NCBI RefSeq assembly: GCF_008477545.1
Contig: NZ_VORA01000002.1
Coordinates: 1-64,000 of the forward strand
Length of the DNA stretch: 64,000 nt
Direction: 5' to 3'
Source: Roseibium aestuarii
Lineage (GTDB): Bacteria; Pseudomonadota; Alphaproteobacteria; Rhizobiales; Stappiaceae
Positions within the stretch are counted from its first letter, which is position 1. Each line of letters starts with the position of its first letter. Shown in pieces: positions 54,377-63,164 of this stretch. A program made the position numbers and the translations under genes. Below the pieces are notes generated by a model that made no database searches, was not told the DNA's origin, and was given only the letters and a program-made list of their open reading frames with translations.

Positions 54377-55654
54377 ATGAAACAGGCGGGCGGAAAATCC
54401 GGCGAGCACCTTGAAACCTTGCTTCACACCAGTGCGGCCAGCACGGGCATGAACATCGATTTCGACACGGTGCTGGAAGTCGCGCGCAACCATTTCGACA
54501 TGGACGTCTGCTTCATCTCCCGCTTCGACGGCGAGAACCGGACCTTCACTCACGTGAACTCGCGCAGCGCCATTGCCCCGCGCTCCGGTGCCTCCGCTCC
54601 CCTCTCCGGCTCCTATTGCGAGAAGATGACGCGCGGCGAGATCGAGAACATCGTCACCGACACGCTCAATCATCCGGTGACCGCGCGCATGGCCGTCACG
54701 TCGGCCATGAACATCAGGGCCTATGCAGGGGTCCCCATCATTCTGCCAGATGGTGAGCTTTACGGCTCCTTCTGCTCGTTCAGCCACACGGCCCGCCCGT
54801 CGCTGGGCACCTCCGACCTGCGCATGATGCTGCTGCTGGCGGGGCTGATCTCGACCGCGGTTGCGGTCGACCGGGAGAAGCAGAAGGCCTCGACCCAGCG
54901 GGCGGCCGAAATCCGTGCCATCCGCCGGGATCGGGATTTTTCGATTGCCCTGCAGCCGGTGGTCGACCTGAAGTCCCGCAAGATGATCGGCATGGAGGCG
55001 CTGGCGCGTTTCACCCGCGAGCCCTATCGCTCGCCCGATCTCTGGTTTGCCCAGGCGGCGGAAAGCGGACAGGACATCCCCCTCGAGCTGGAATGCCTGG
55101 CAGCCGCACTTGATCTGATCCCCGCACTGCCCGAGCCCTTGCTTCTCTCCATCAACCTGTCGCCGGCAGCCGTTCTCGACGCCCAGACCCGGACCATCCT
55201 GCAACGCGCCCCGATCCACCGGGTGACGCTGGAGCTCACCGAGCATTCCCCGGTCGACGACTATGCGGAGCTGTCCGGCCATCTGGCGGATCTGCGCCGG
55301 CAGGGCCTGCGGCTGGCCATCGACGACACCGGCTCGGGCTACGCCAGCTTCCGCCACGTGCTGAAGCTGAAGCCAGATGTGATCAAGCTGGACCGGGAGC
55401 TCGTCTTCGACATCGAGAAGGATCCGGCGCGCCAGGCACTCGCCGCGTCAATCATCGCCTTCGGCCGGTCCGTGGGCAGCATGATACTCGCGGAAGGAAT
55501 CGAGACCGAGGGCCAGTTCGACCTGCTGCGCGACATGGGTGTCGACCGCGGCCAGGGATACTTCATCTCCCGTCCGCTTCCACTCGACATCCTAAAGGCC
55601 ATGAATTTCAACGTCCTGGCAGAGACACCCGCCCTCTCGGCCACGGGAACATAA
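54377..55654 (+). CDS. GAF-EAL domain protein, cyclic di-GMP phosphodiesterase
   Basis: About 425 residues. A GAF domain covers residues about 20-165 (DMDVCFISRFDGENRTF, AYAGVPIILPDGELYGSFCS). The EAL domain begins near 190 and keeps all catalytic groups: EALARF, SINLSP, LELTEHS, IDDTGSGYASF, IKLDRELV, AEGIETEGQ. It should hydrolyse cyclic di-GMP. A GTG at 54356 could add seven residues. It is opposite in effect to the GGDEF proteins at 48011-49255 and 61014-62303. Confidence 0.92.
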   Translation: MKQAGGKSGEHLETLLHTSAASTGMNIDFDTVLEVARNHFDMDVCFISRFDGENRTFTHVNSRSAIAPRSGASAPLSGSYCEKMTRGEIENIVTDTLNHPVTARMAVTSAMNIRAYAGVPIILPDGELYGSFCSFSHTARPSLGTSDLRMMLLLAGLISTAVAVDREKQKASTQRAAEIRAIRRDRDFSIALQPVVDLKSRKMIGMEALARFTREPYRSPDLWFAQAAESGQDIPLELECLAAALDLIPALPEPLLLSINLSPAAVLDAQTRTILQRAPIHRVTLELTEHSPVDDYAELSGHLADLRRQGLRLAIDDTGSGYASFRHVLKLKPDVIKLDRELVFDIEKDPARQALAASIIAFGRSVGSMILAEGIETEGQFDLLRDMGVDRGQGYFISRPLPLDILKAMNFNVLAETPALSATGT

Positions 55655-55701
55655 GGGCTGGCCCGCCGCCAGCCCCCCTGACGCTTCCCGGAATCCGGAC
55701 A

Positions 55702-55733
55702 CAAAAAAACCGGCCACGAGGACCGGTTCTTTT
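55702..55733. terminator. Bidirectional terminator between the EAL gene and tRNA-Leu
   Basis: Stem aaccgg / ccggtt with inner cc/gg pairing and loop acga; a seven-A run on one side and tcttttg on the other, so it can end both the rightward EAL transcript and the leftward tRNA transcript. Confidence 0.8.
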
Positions 55734-55773
55734 GTGCGTCATCCGGGTTGGACCGGATGCACTCTTCACTGAT

Positions 55774-55860
55774 TGGTGCGGTCGAGAAGACTCGAACTTC
55801 CACGGGTTTTACCCCACAGCGACCTCAACGCTGCGCGTCTACCAATTCCGCCACGACCGC
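55774..55860 (-). tRNA. tRNA-Leu (anticodon GAG), CCA encoded
   Basis: On the minus strand an 87-nt class II tRNA. Acceptor ends GCGGTCG / CGACCGC pair, followed by discriminator A and an encoded CCA. The anticodon stem CAGCG / CGCTG encloses TTGAGGT, so the anticodon is GAG, reading CUY leucine codons. The long variable arm (tggggtaaaacccgtg) and the T-arm loop TTCGAGT fit tRNA-Leu. Confidence 0.97.
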
Positions 55861-55983
55861 TTGGATCAGTGAAGAAGCGCCGCTCGCTGGCGGCGTGGAG
55901 GTCATGTACCAAAGCCCCCCGGGCAGTGCAAGAGCGCATTTCGCAATAATTCACAGGCCCCAAAAAAATGCGCCGCAACAACG

Positions 55984-56008
55984 AAAAAAGCGCCGGATTT
56001 CCGGCGCT
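55984..56008 (-). terminator. Terminator of the fliN-like gene
   Basis: Perfect 8-bp stem agcgccgg / ccggcgct, loop attt; on the minus strand six T follow. It lies 114 bp downstream of the stop. Confidence 0.85.
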
Positions 56009-56121
56009 TCGCAGTGGTGGAAAACTTCATCCACAGCCCCCTCTCCCGCCCGGTTCGATGTGCGGCACAGGGCGGGGCTCGTCTCACCCGCAAAGCCGGG
56101 CGACTTGTTCGCGCCCTGACC

Positions 56122-56388
56122 TCAGAGCGGCCCGTCGGTGCGCATCGGACGCACTTCCGGACGACGCAGCATGACTTCGGTGATCGAGATGCCGATACGC
56201 TCGCCCAGCAGCACGACCTGCCCCTTGGCCACCAGCGTTTTGTTGGCATAGACCATGACGTCATCGTCCTCCGACACGTCCAGATCGATTACCGCACCGC
56301 GTCCCATGCGCAGAAGCTGGTGCACCGGCATTTCGGACGCGCCCAGAACCACGGAAATGTCGACGCTGATCTCATCAAAGGTGGCCAT
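56122..56388 (-). CDS. fliN: FliN/SpoA-type flagellar motor switch protein
   Basis: An 88-residue SpoA (surface presentation of antigens) domain protein. VDISVVLGASEMPVHQLLRM, GRGAVIDLD and VYANKTLVAKGQVVLLGERI are the family pattern, and GISITEV ends the fold. It forms part of the C-ring that switches flagellar rotation. It lies outside any flagellar cluster, which is unusual; a fuller FliN may lie elsewhere. A 15-bp tandem repeat is just upstream of the start. Confidence 0.88.
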   Translation of the reverse strand: MATFDEISVDISVVLGASEMPVHQLLRMGRGAVIDLDVSEDDDVMVYANKTLVAKGQVVLLGERIGISITEVMLRRPEVRPMRTDGPL

Positions 56389-56399
56389 ATCATTCTCTC

Positions 56400-56429
56400 G
56401 CTAGTATGACTGCCGCTAGTATGACTGCC
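56400..56429. repeat. 15-bp tandem repeat immediately upstream of fliN
   Basis: gctagtatgactgcc is repeated twice without spacing. On the minus (fliN) strand each unit carries CATACTAG, so it may be a duplicated promoter -10 element 12 bp from the gene start. Confidence 0.8.
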
Positions 56430-56542
56430 GCCTGGCCCGGAGGCTCTGCGTCTTGCGCGCAGGAATCGCTCGGCGGGCCCGAACCTGAGCTTAAGTCCTA
56501 ACACGGCCGACCGGCCAGAGAAATCGCCAGCGACACCTTGCC

Positions 56543-57250
56543 ATGAGCGCTCCACAAAGAGACGACCTGACCCCTGACTTTCTGCCGCGGGTCCCGACCC
56601 CGCCCGTCGACTGGATCATTTCCGACACGCTCGTTCCCTATCAGGACGCGGTCGCAGAGATGGACCGCTGCGTCGCGGCCATCGCGGCGGGCGAGATGAG
56701 GGAGCGGGTCTGGCTGCTCGAACACCCCCCCCTCTACACCGCCGGCACCAGCGCCCGCGACGAGGATCTGGTTGACCCGGACCGCTTCCCGGTCTTTGCC
56801 ACCGGGCGCGGCGGACAGCACACCTATCATGGCCCCGGTCAGCGGGTCGCCTATGTCATGCTCGACCTGAAGCGGCGCGAGCAGGATGTGCGCGCCTTCG
56901 TGGCCGCCCTCGAGGCCTGGGTGATCAACACGCTCTGGTCCTATCACGTGCGTGGCGAACGCCGGGAGGACCGGGTCGGCGTCTGGGTGCGCCGTCCGGA
57001 GCGCGGCGCGACCGTGGAAGACAAGATCGCCGCCATCGGCATCCGCCTGCGCAAGTGGGTCACCTTCCACGGCATCAGCTTCAACGTCGATCCGGATCTC
57101 GACCATTTCTCCGGCATCGTGCCCTGCGGCATCTCCGAACATGGCGTGACCAGTCTGGTGGATCTGGGGCTTCCGGTCAGCATGGCGGAAAACGACATGG
57201 TGCTGCGGACCGAGTTCGAACGCATCTTCGGCCCCACAAATACCTTGTAA
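56543..57250 (+). CDS. lipB: Octanoyltransferase LipB
   Basis: A 235-residue enzyme that moves octanoyl from acyl carrier protein to lipoyl domains. The catalytic Lys is in [11 protein letters not shown] and the thioester-forming Cys in [15 protein letters not shown]. Substrate-site motif [15 protein letters not shown] is intact. It is followed by the chemoreceptor gene at 57384 with a different role. Confidence 0.96.
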   Translation: MSAPQRDDLTPDFLPRVPTPPVDWIISDTLVPYQDAVAEMDRCVAAIAAGEMRERVWLLEHPPLYTAGTSARDEDLVDPDRFPVFATGRGGQHTYHGPGQRVAYVMLDLKRREQDVRAFVAALEAWVINTLWSYHVRGERREDRVGVWVRRPERGATVEDKIAAIGIRLRKWVTFHGISFNVDPDLDHFSGIVPCGISEHGVTSLVDLGLPVSMAENDMVLRTEFERIFGPTNTL

Positions 57251-57383
57251 AAACTGACAGTATTCGTGATTTTTCCCGTCAGTTGCCGCAGTTTTTCTTG
57301 AGTGACCCCTCGTCAGTTCAGGTTTCCTTGAGGGTTTGAAGACAGAACCGGATGAGAACAACCTTCATCTGGAGCCCCCTTTC

Positions 57384-59339
57384 GTGTCCGAACAAGCCGG
57401 TTTCTTCCAGCGACTGAGCATTGGCGCCAAGATCCTGACCGCCGCCGCCATCGTCATCATCGTGTCCTTCACGGGCGCAACCGTGTTCAACGACACCCTG
57501 TTGCGCAACGCCAAGACCGAGGAGATCCGGGATTACATGACCGGCGTCGGCCGGGCCGTGGCTCTGAACACCTCGAACTGGTTCCAGGGCCGCCTCTTCC
57601 TCGCCGAACTCAGCGCCCAGTCTGTCGCCCGCGAGGGCACCGTCGCCAACGAGTATTTCAACCTCGACGTCCTCAACCGGACCTTCGACGCCAGCTACTT
57701 CGGCGACGAGGCCGGCGGATTCTTCACCTGGCCGGTGCTGGACCTGCCCGAGGGCTATGACCCGCGCGCCCGGCCCTGGTACAAGGACGCCGTCGCCAAG
57801 GGCAGCGCGACACTGACCAGCCCCTATGCGGATGCTTCCAGCGGCGAGCTGATCGTCACGGCCGCAACGCCTGTGCGCGCCGGCGGCGCCCTGCTCGGCG
57901 TCTTCGGCGGTGACTTCAAGATCACCGATCTGGTCACGATGCTCAATTCCGCCGATCTCGGGGGCATGGGATATGTCTATCTGGTCGACGACAAGGGCCA
58001 GATCTTGGTTCACCCGGATGCCGCGATGATAGGAAAGACCCTGTCGGACGTCTATGTGGGCCAGATCCCCAGCCTGACCGAGACCCTTCAGATCGCCTCG
58101 ACCCAGACAAGCGAGCGCCTCGTCCAGTTCGTTCAGATCTCCGACATGCCGGTAAACTGGTATGTGGCGCTGTCTCTTGACCGGTCCGCGGCCTATGCCT
58201 CCCTCGGCGCCTTCCGCCTGCGCGCGTCCATCGGCGCCGTTCTGGCGACCCTGGCAACCGTGGTCATCCTCGCCTTGCTCATGCGCAAGCTGGTGATCCG
58301 TCCGCTCGGGTCGGTGACCACCGCCATGTCAGCCATCGCCGAATCCGCGCTCGAAACGGAGGTTCCCGGCACGGAGCGTCACGACGAGGTGGGCGCCATT
58401 GCCCGCGCGGTGGAAGTCTTCAAGACCAATGCCCTTGCCCGCCGCCAGCTGGAAGCGACCCAGTCCCAGGAACAGACCGCCAAGCAGCGCCGCACGGAGC
58501 GGGTCGATGCCCTGCTGAATGCCTTCGATGGGGATGTGGGTGCCGTGCTCAACAGCTTGGCCAAGGCCACAGGAAACCTGGAGACCACCGCGCGCACCCT
58601 GTCCGAGACCTCCCGCAAGGGATTGAGCGACGCAGATGCAGCCGCCAACGTCTCGGCGGAAACCTCGTCGAACGTGCGCTCGGTCGCGGCCGCCTCCGAA
58701 GAGCTGTCGTCCTCGATCGCCGAGATCCTGCGCCGGGTGGAGGAAAGCAACCGCATCTCCGGCAAGGCCTCTGAGGCCGCCCACCACACGGACACGACCG
58801 TGAAGACGCTTGTGGCAACCACCGACAAGATCAGCCAGATCGTCAGCCTGATCAACGATATCGCGGCCCAGACCAACCTGCTCGCGCTCAACGCCACCAT
58901 CGAGGCGGCACGTGCGGGCGAGGCCGGCAAGGGCTTCGCGGTGGTGGCCTCCGAGGTGAAGTCGCTGGCCAACCAGACCGCCAAGGCCACCGAGGAAATC
59001 GCCACCCAGATCCAGGCCATGCAGATGGTCTCGACCCAGGCGGCCGAGGCCATCGAGGGGATCGGTCAGGTGATCGAGGAAATGAGCGAGATCTCCTCCG
59101 AGATCGCCCATTCCATGGAACAGCAGAGTGCCGCCACCAACGAGATTTCGCGCAATGTCAGCGAAGTCGCCAACGGCACGGGCACGGTGACGGAAACCCT
59201 GCAGGAAGTCGCCACCGGCAGCCGCTCGACGGAAGAAGGTGCCGACGTGGTGCTGGAAACCGCCGGTCGCCTCTCCCATGAGGCGGAAGGCCTGCGCCGC
59301 ACGGTCGCCGACTTCTTCTCCAAGATCCGGGCCGCCTGA
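57384..59339 (+). CDS. Methyl-accepting chemotaxis protein with amino-acid-type dCache_1 sensor
   Basis: A 651-residue transducer. A membrane helix (residues about 17-35) is followed by a dCache_1 periplasmic domain with YDPRARPWY (Tyr125, Arg130, Trp132, Tyr133), PYAD (Tyr148, Asp150) and FGGDF (Asp177). These form the established amino-acid-binding pattern of PctA-like receptors. A second helix at about 285-305, HAMP ([18 protein letters not shown]) and signalling tip [20 protein letters not shown] follow. GTG at 57384 with GGAG nine bases upstream is chosen over a TTG at 57336 with no spacing. Confidence 0.93.
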   Translation: MSEQAGFFQRLSIGAKILTAAAIVIIVSFTGATVFNDTLLRNAKTEEIRDYMTGVGRAVALNTSNWFQGRLFLAELSAQSVAREGTVANEYFNLDVLNRTFDASYFGDEAGGFFTWPVLDLPEGYDPRARPWYKDAVAKGSATLTSPYADASSGELIVTAATPVRAGGALLGVFGGDFKITDLVTMLNSADLGGMGYVYLVDDKGQILVHPDAAMIGKTLSDVYVGQIPSLTETLQIASTQTSERLVQFVQISDMPVNWYVALSLDRSAAYASLGAFRLRASIGAVLATLATVVILALLMRKLVIRPLGSVTTAMSAIAESALETEVPGTERHDEVGAIARAVEVFKTNALARRQLEATQSQEQTAKQRRTERVDALLNAFDGDVGAVLNSLAKATGNLETTARTLSETSRKGLSDADAAANVSAETSSNVRSVAAASEELSSSIAEILRRVEESNRISGKASEAAHHTDTTVKTLVATTDKISQIVSLINDIAAQTNLLALNATIEAARAGEAGKGFAVVASEVKSLANQTAKATEEIATQIQAMQMVSTQAAEAIEGIGQVIEEMSEISSEIAHSMEQQSAATNEISRNVSEVANGTGTVTETLQEVATGSRSTEEGADVVLETAGRLSHEAEGLRRTVADFFSKIRAA

Positions 59340-59381
59340 CCCTCAGGCCGCTTCGCAAAAAACTTGCGCCGTCCCGCTGCC

Positions 59382-59714
59382 TCAGGCCGTGGGGCGGCGT
59401 TCGAACATCAGGGGCAGGTCGTCGGCTGTCTGCGCCGCAAGACCGTCCTGCTCCGGCGCCGCCACTTGCAGATCGGTCACCCGCGCCAGCGCCGGCCCCT
59501 CCCGCAGGCGGGACACGAAGGCGCGAAGGCTCTCCTCCTCCCCCGCGACCCGGATCTCGACCGATCCATCCTGCCGATTGCGCACCCAGCCCCTGAGCTT
59601 CAGCGCACGGGCCTGACGAACGGTCCACTCCCGATACCCCACCCCTTGCACGCGCCCGCGAACACGGATCCGCAGATCCCCGGGCAAGGTGGGATCATGC
59701 CCCTCTTCGCTCAT
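59382..59714 (-). CDS. acyP: Acylphosphatase
   Basis: A 110-residue acylphosphatase that splits carboxyl-phosphate bonds. The catalytic Arg and Asn lie in VRGRVQGVGYREW and GWVRNRQDGSVEI. An N-terminal tail of about 15 residues and a C-terminal tail of about 15 are beyond the common 90-residue fold. Its start overlaps the ribN stop by 4 bp (ATGA), so it is translated with the transporter and lies under the FMN riboswitch. The biological substrate is not known. Confidence 0.92.
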   Translation of the reverse strand: MSEEGHDPTLPGDLRIRVRGRVQGVGYREWTVRQARALKLRGWVRNRQDGSVEIRVAGEEESLRAFVSRLREGPALARVTDLQVAAPEQDGLAAQTADDLPLMFERRPTA

Positions 59715-60661
59715 CGCGCCCCGTCCCGCGCGGCCTCGGCGCCGCCGACAGGGACCCGGCCCTGACGGCGCGCCTCGTCCTGCATCACATAGAGCGAGGC
59801 CGCCACGATCATCAGCGCGCCCGGCCAGAAGGCTCCGCTCGGCGCAAAGCCGAAGACGAGGAAGCCGAAGGCCACGTTGAGCGGCAGCTTCAGATGATCG
59901 AAGGGCTGCACATAGGTCGCATCGGCCTTGGAATAGGCCAGCGTCAGGCAGTAGTTCGCGGTCACCGTAAAGACGCCCGCCCCGGCAATCGCCAGGATCC
60001 CCAGCGGCGTGGTGGGAAGGTCCAGCCCGTCGCCCAGCGCCAGCAGAAGGTTCACCGGGGTCAGCAGCAGCAGCAGATAGGCGGTTACCGTTTCCGGCCG
60101 TTCCTCACGGGACAGGCGCTTGGTCATCAGCGAGGCCGCGCCCCAGAAGGCGGCAGCGCCCACGGGCAGCAGGGCCGCAACATTCCACCCTTGCGCCCAG
60201 GGTTCCAGGATCACGGCCACACCGGCAAAGCCGACCAGCGTCGCGCCAAGCCGCGCCAGACCCACCCGTTCCTTCAGGAAGAGCCTTGCACCGAGAATGA
60301 CGAAGAAGGGCGAGCTCATGACAAGCGCGATGGCCTGCCAGATCTCCACCCGCGCAAGCCCTGCCCCCCAGAGCTGGACCCCCACCACCGCCAGCACGAT
60401 GCGCAGGAGATGCAGGCGGAGCAGACCGGTCCGCAGGCTGGCAAGGCCCTGACGTGCCAGCCAGGGCAGACCGCACAGGAGCGCTGCCCCATATTGCCAG
60501 AAGACGACGGAGGCCGAGCCCATGCCGAGTTTCATGGTGGCCGTCTGCAATGCCACATTGACGGCGGCAAAGGACATGCCGGCGAGCACCATCAGCACGG
60601 CAGAGAGGATCGGCGCCTGCCCGGCGACCGCGGGAATGAAGGAGGATCTTGTCTGCGCCAC
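59711..60661 (-). CDS. ribN: RibN-type riboflavin importer, DMT/EamA family
   Basis: A 316-residue membrane protein with ten helices in two EamA repeats (ILSAVLMVLAGMSFAAVNVA; ALVMSSPFFVILGARLFLKE; YLLLLLTPVNLLLALGD; PFDHLKLPLNVAFGFLVFG). The upstream FMN riboswitch makes riboflavin or a flavin the likely cargo, as in RibN of Vibrio and Rhizobium, which are DMT proteins with the same riboswitch. I chose GTG at 60661 because GGAAGGGAC lies upstream. Function from regulation and family. Confidence 0.87.
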   Translation of the reverse strand: MAQTRSSFIPAVAGQAPILSAVLMVLAGMSFAAVNVALQTATMKLGMGSASVVFWQYGAALLCGLPWLARQGLASLRTGLLRLHLLRIVLAVVGVQLWGAGLARVEIWQAIALVMSSPFFVILGARLFLKERVGLARLGATLVGFAGVAVILEPWAQGWNVAALLPVGAAAFWGAASLMTKRLSREERPETVTAYLLLLLTPVNLLLALGDGLDLPTTPLGILAIAGAGVFTVTANYCLTLAYSKADATYVQPFDHLKLPLNVAFGFLVFGFAPSGAFWPGALMIVAASLYVMQDEARRQGRVPVGGAEAARDGAR

Positions 60662-60770
60662 GGGGCGTCCCTTCCGGTTCGAACGGGACGGCCCGGCACG
60701 GTCCGCCGCACGGCGAGGAACCCGCGGCATAAGCCCCGCCCCTCCGTCGTGCACGACAACCTGCACCTGG

Positions 60771-60950
<180 letters not shown>

Positions 60951-61013
60951 TATTCAGTATGACTGAAAGTGGTTCTAGACGCTCCGACCGCGCCTGACAA
61001 GGTGCCGCACGCC

Positions 61014-62303
61014 TCAGGCGGCGCAAACCTTGTTTCGCCCGGCCTTCTTGGCCGCGTAGAGCGCCTTGTCCGCCCTCCGGATCGTCTCGTTCACCGGCTC
61101 GCCCGGGTGATGCTCTGACACGCCAATGCTGACGGTGATGGGCACCTGCTCGCCCTCGAAGAAGAAGGCATGCGCGGCAATGGTCTCGCGCAACCGTTCT
61201 GAAACCTCGAGCGACGCTGCCAGCTCCTCGCCGCGGATCAGGCAGTAGAATTCCTCGCCACCGGCCCGCGCGATAACCTCTTCCTCGCTGGCGCTTTCCG
61301 CCAGAATGGCAGAGAGCTCGCACAGGATCGTGTCGCCGCAGGCATGGCCGTGGGTATCGTTGATCTTCTTGAAATGGTCCACGTCGAGAACCATGGCGCA
61401 GAACGGCGCACCGCCGGCGATGCTCTGCGCCTCGGCCTCGGCCGCGATCTCGAAGAACTTGCGCCGGTTGAAGGCCCCGGTGAGGGGATCGCGCTCGGCA
61501 GCTTCCTGCAACCGGGCCGCCAGCTCCACCCGCTCGCTGATGTCGAGCATGGCCCCTGCCAGACCCACCACCCGGCCCGAGACCGGATCCTCGATGGCCG
61601 CCTTGTAGAAACTCACCCGGCGGATCACGCCATCGGCGTATTTCACGTCCGCCTCATACTGCTGCACGCCACCGGCCTGCATCAGCGCCTCGTCGGCCTC
61701 GTAATAGATCTGGGCGAGATCGGGCGGCGAGATCTCGAAGACCGAGCGGCCGATGATGTCCTGGGCGGGGCGGCCAAGCACCCCCTCGAAAGGACGGTTG
61801 CACCAGGTGTAGACCCCTTCCCGATCCTTGAAGAAGATCGGCGTCGGCAGGTGATCGAGTGCGGCCTGCCCGGCTGCCCGAGTCAGTTGCGCCTCTCTCA
61901 GGCGCAGCTCCATCCGGTCGAGACGCAGGGCAAAGCGTTCCGCCCGGTGGAGCGCACTGAGGATTTCGGTCTGGGACGGGTCGCAAAGCACCTCGTCGGC
62001 TCCTGCCTCCATCGCATCGCGCTCACGAAAGCCCTCGCTCCGCCGGCACAAGGCAATGATGTGGCACTCCTCCCCGAGCAGGGTGCGCGCCTCGCGCACC
62101 TCGCTGACGAGGCTCGACGCCAGGGCCTCGACAACGGCGATCCGCCAGGCGAGGAAATCCGTCTGCATCGACGGATCGATCCGGGCGAACCGGTATTCGA
62201 CAAGATCCTCGAAACTCGGGCGACCCGTGCGGCAGATGAAGCCGATCACCCGGTCACTGAAATCGACGATGCCGTCCTCGTTGAGAATGAGAAGATCATT
62301 CAC
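61014..62303 (-). CDS. PAS-GGDEF diguanylate cyclase
   Basis: A 429-residue soluble protein. Residues about 1-120 form a receiver-like or unrecognised segment (IVDFSDRVIGFICRTG, LGEECHIIALCRRSEG). A PAS domain follows (ALDHLPTPIFFKDREGVYTW, YKAAIEDPVSGRVVGLAGAM), then GGDEF: RDPLTGAFNRRKFFEI, LDVDHFKKINDTHGHACGD and the signature RAGGEEFYCL. No RxxD inhibitory motif at the usual place. It should make cyclic di-GMP in response to a PAS signal. Confidence 0.91.
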   Translation of the reverse strand: MNDLLILNEDGIVDFSDRVIGFICRTGRPSFEDLVEYRFARIDPSMQTDFLAWRIAVVEALASSLVSEVREARTLLGEECHIIALCRRSEGFRERDAMEAGADEVLCDPSQTEILSALHRAERFALRLDRMELRLREAQLTRAAGQAALDHLPTPIFFKDREGVYTWCNRPFEGVLGRPAQDIIGRSVFEISPPDLAQIYYEADEALMQAGGVQQYEADVKYADGVIRRVSFYKAAIEDPVSGRVVGLAGAMLDISERVELAARLQEAAERDPLTGAFNRRKFFEIAAEAEAQSIAGGAPFCAMVLDVDHFKKINDTHGHACGDTILCELSAILAESASEEEVIARAGGEEFYCLIRGEELAASLEVSERLRETIAAHAFFFEGEQVPITVSIGVSEHHPGEPVNETIRRADKALYAAKKAGRNKVCAA

Positions 62304-62405
62304 GTGCCTGCCCTCGATGCTTGTGCCGGAGAATGCCCCGCTCCGGCAAACAAAAGGTTAGCATGACGCTGCGTCATGACCCTTTGCATGCATTAGTCGA
62401 GGGTC

Positions 62406-63062
62406 TTACGTCATCGACAGCAGGAAGTCTTCAAGATCCTTGGGCCGGTCGAACAGACCGATGGGCGATTCTGCCTCAAGTTCGAGACGGTCGCCGTAGC
62501 CCCACAAGACGCCGATCCCGGGAACACCCGTAGCCCGCGCGCCCACCAGATCATGCTTGCGGTCGCCGACCATCACCGCCCGGGTCGGATCTACCGCCTC
62601 GTTTTCAAGGAGATAGGCCAGAAGCTCAGCCTTGTCGGAGCGCACCCCGTCGAGCTCGGCCCCGTAGACCTTCACGAAATAGCGGCCGAGGCCAAAGTGA
62701 TCGACGATGGTGCCCGCATAGGCATGGGGCTTGGAGGTGGCGACGTAAAGCCGCACGCCGCGTCCCTGCAACCCCTGCAGGACGCCCTCGATGCCGTTGA
62801 TCAGCGCATTCTCGAAAAGACCCTGGCTGCGATAGCGCTCGCGGTAGAAGGCGACCGCTCTGTCCTGCTCCGCCCGGTCGGCGGTCTCCAGCAGCACCGC
62901 GAAACTGTCCCAGAGCGACGGACCGATGCACCAGCGCAGGTCGGACTGGGGCGGCACGGGCGCACCCATCTTCTCGAGCGCATACTGAATGGAACGGGTG
63001 ATCCCTTCGAACGGGTCCGTCAGGGTTCCGTCGAGATCAAAAAGAGCTGCGGTAAGGGTCAT
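62406..63062 (-). CDS. HAD-IA phosphatase, phosphoglycolate phosphatase-like
   Basis: A 218-residue HAD protein. DxDxT nucleophile motif ALFDLDGTLTD, motif II LYVATSKPHA, Lys in VRSDKAELL and acidic end motif MVGDRKHDLVGA are all intact. An alpha-helical cap covers residues about 15-80. This branch includes Gph and 5'-nucleotidase-like phosphatases; the substrate is unknown. Confidence 0.87.
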   Translation of the reverse strand: MTLTAALFDLDGTLTDPFEGITRSIQYALEKMGAPVPPQSDLRWCIGPSLWDSFAVLLETADRAEQDRAVAFYRERYRSQGLFENALINGIEGVLQGLQGRGVRLYVATSKPHAYAGTIVDHFGLGRYFVKVYGAELDGVRSDKAELLAYLLENEAVDPTRAVMVGDRKHDLVGARATGVPGIGVLWGYGDRLELEAESPIGLFDRPKDLEDFLLSMT

Positions 63063-63164
63063 GATGGCCAGACAACGGCCGCCGCAGGGAGGTGGGGCCG
63101 GAACACGAGAGAGAGGCGCCCGCAGGCCGGGCCGCCCGAAGGCGGCCGCGACCAGGGGTTTCGC

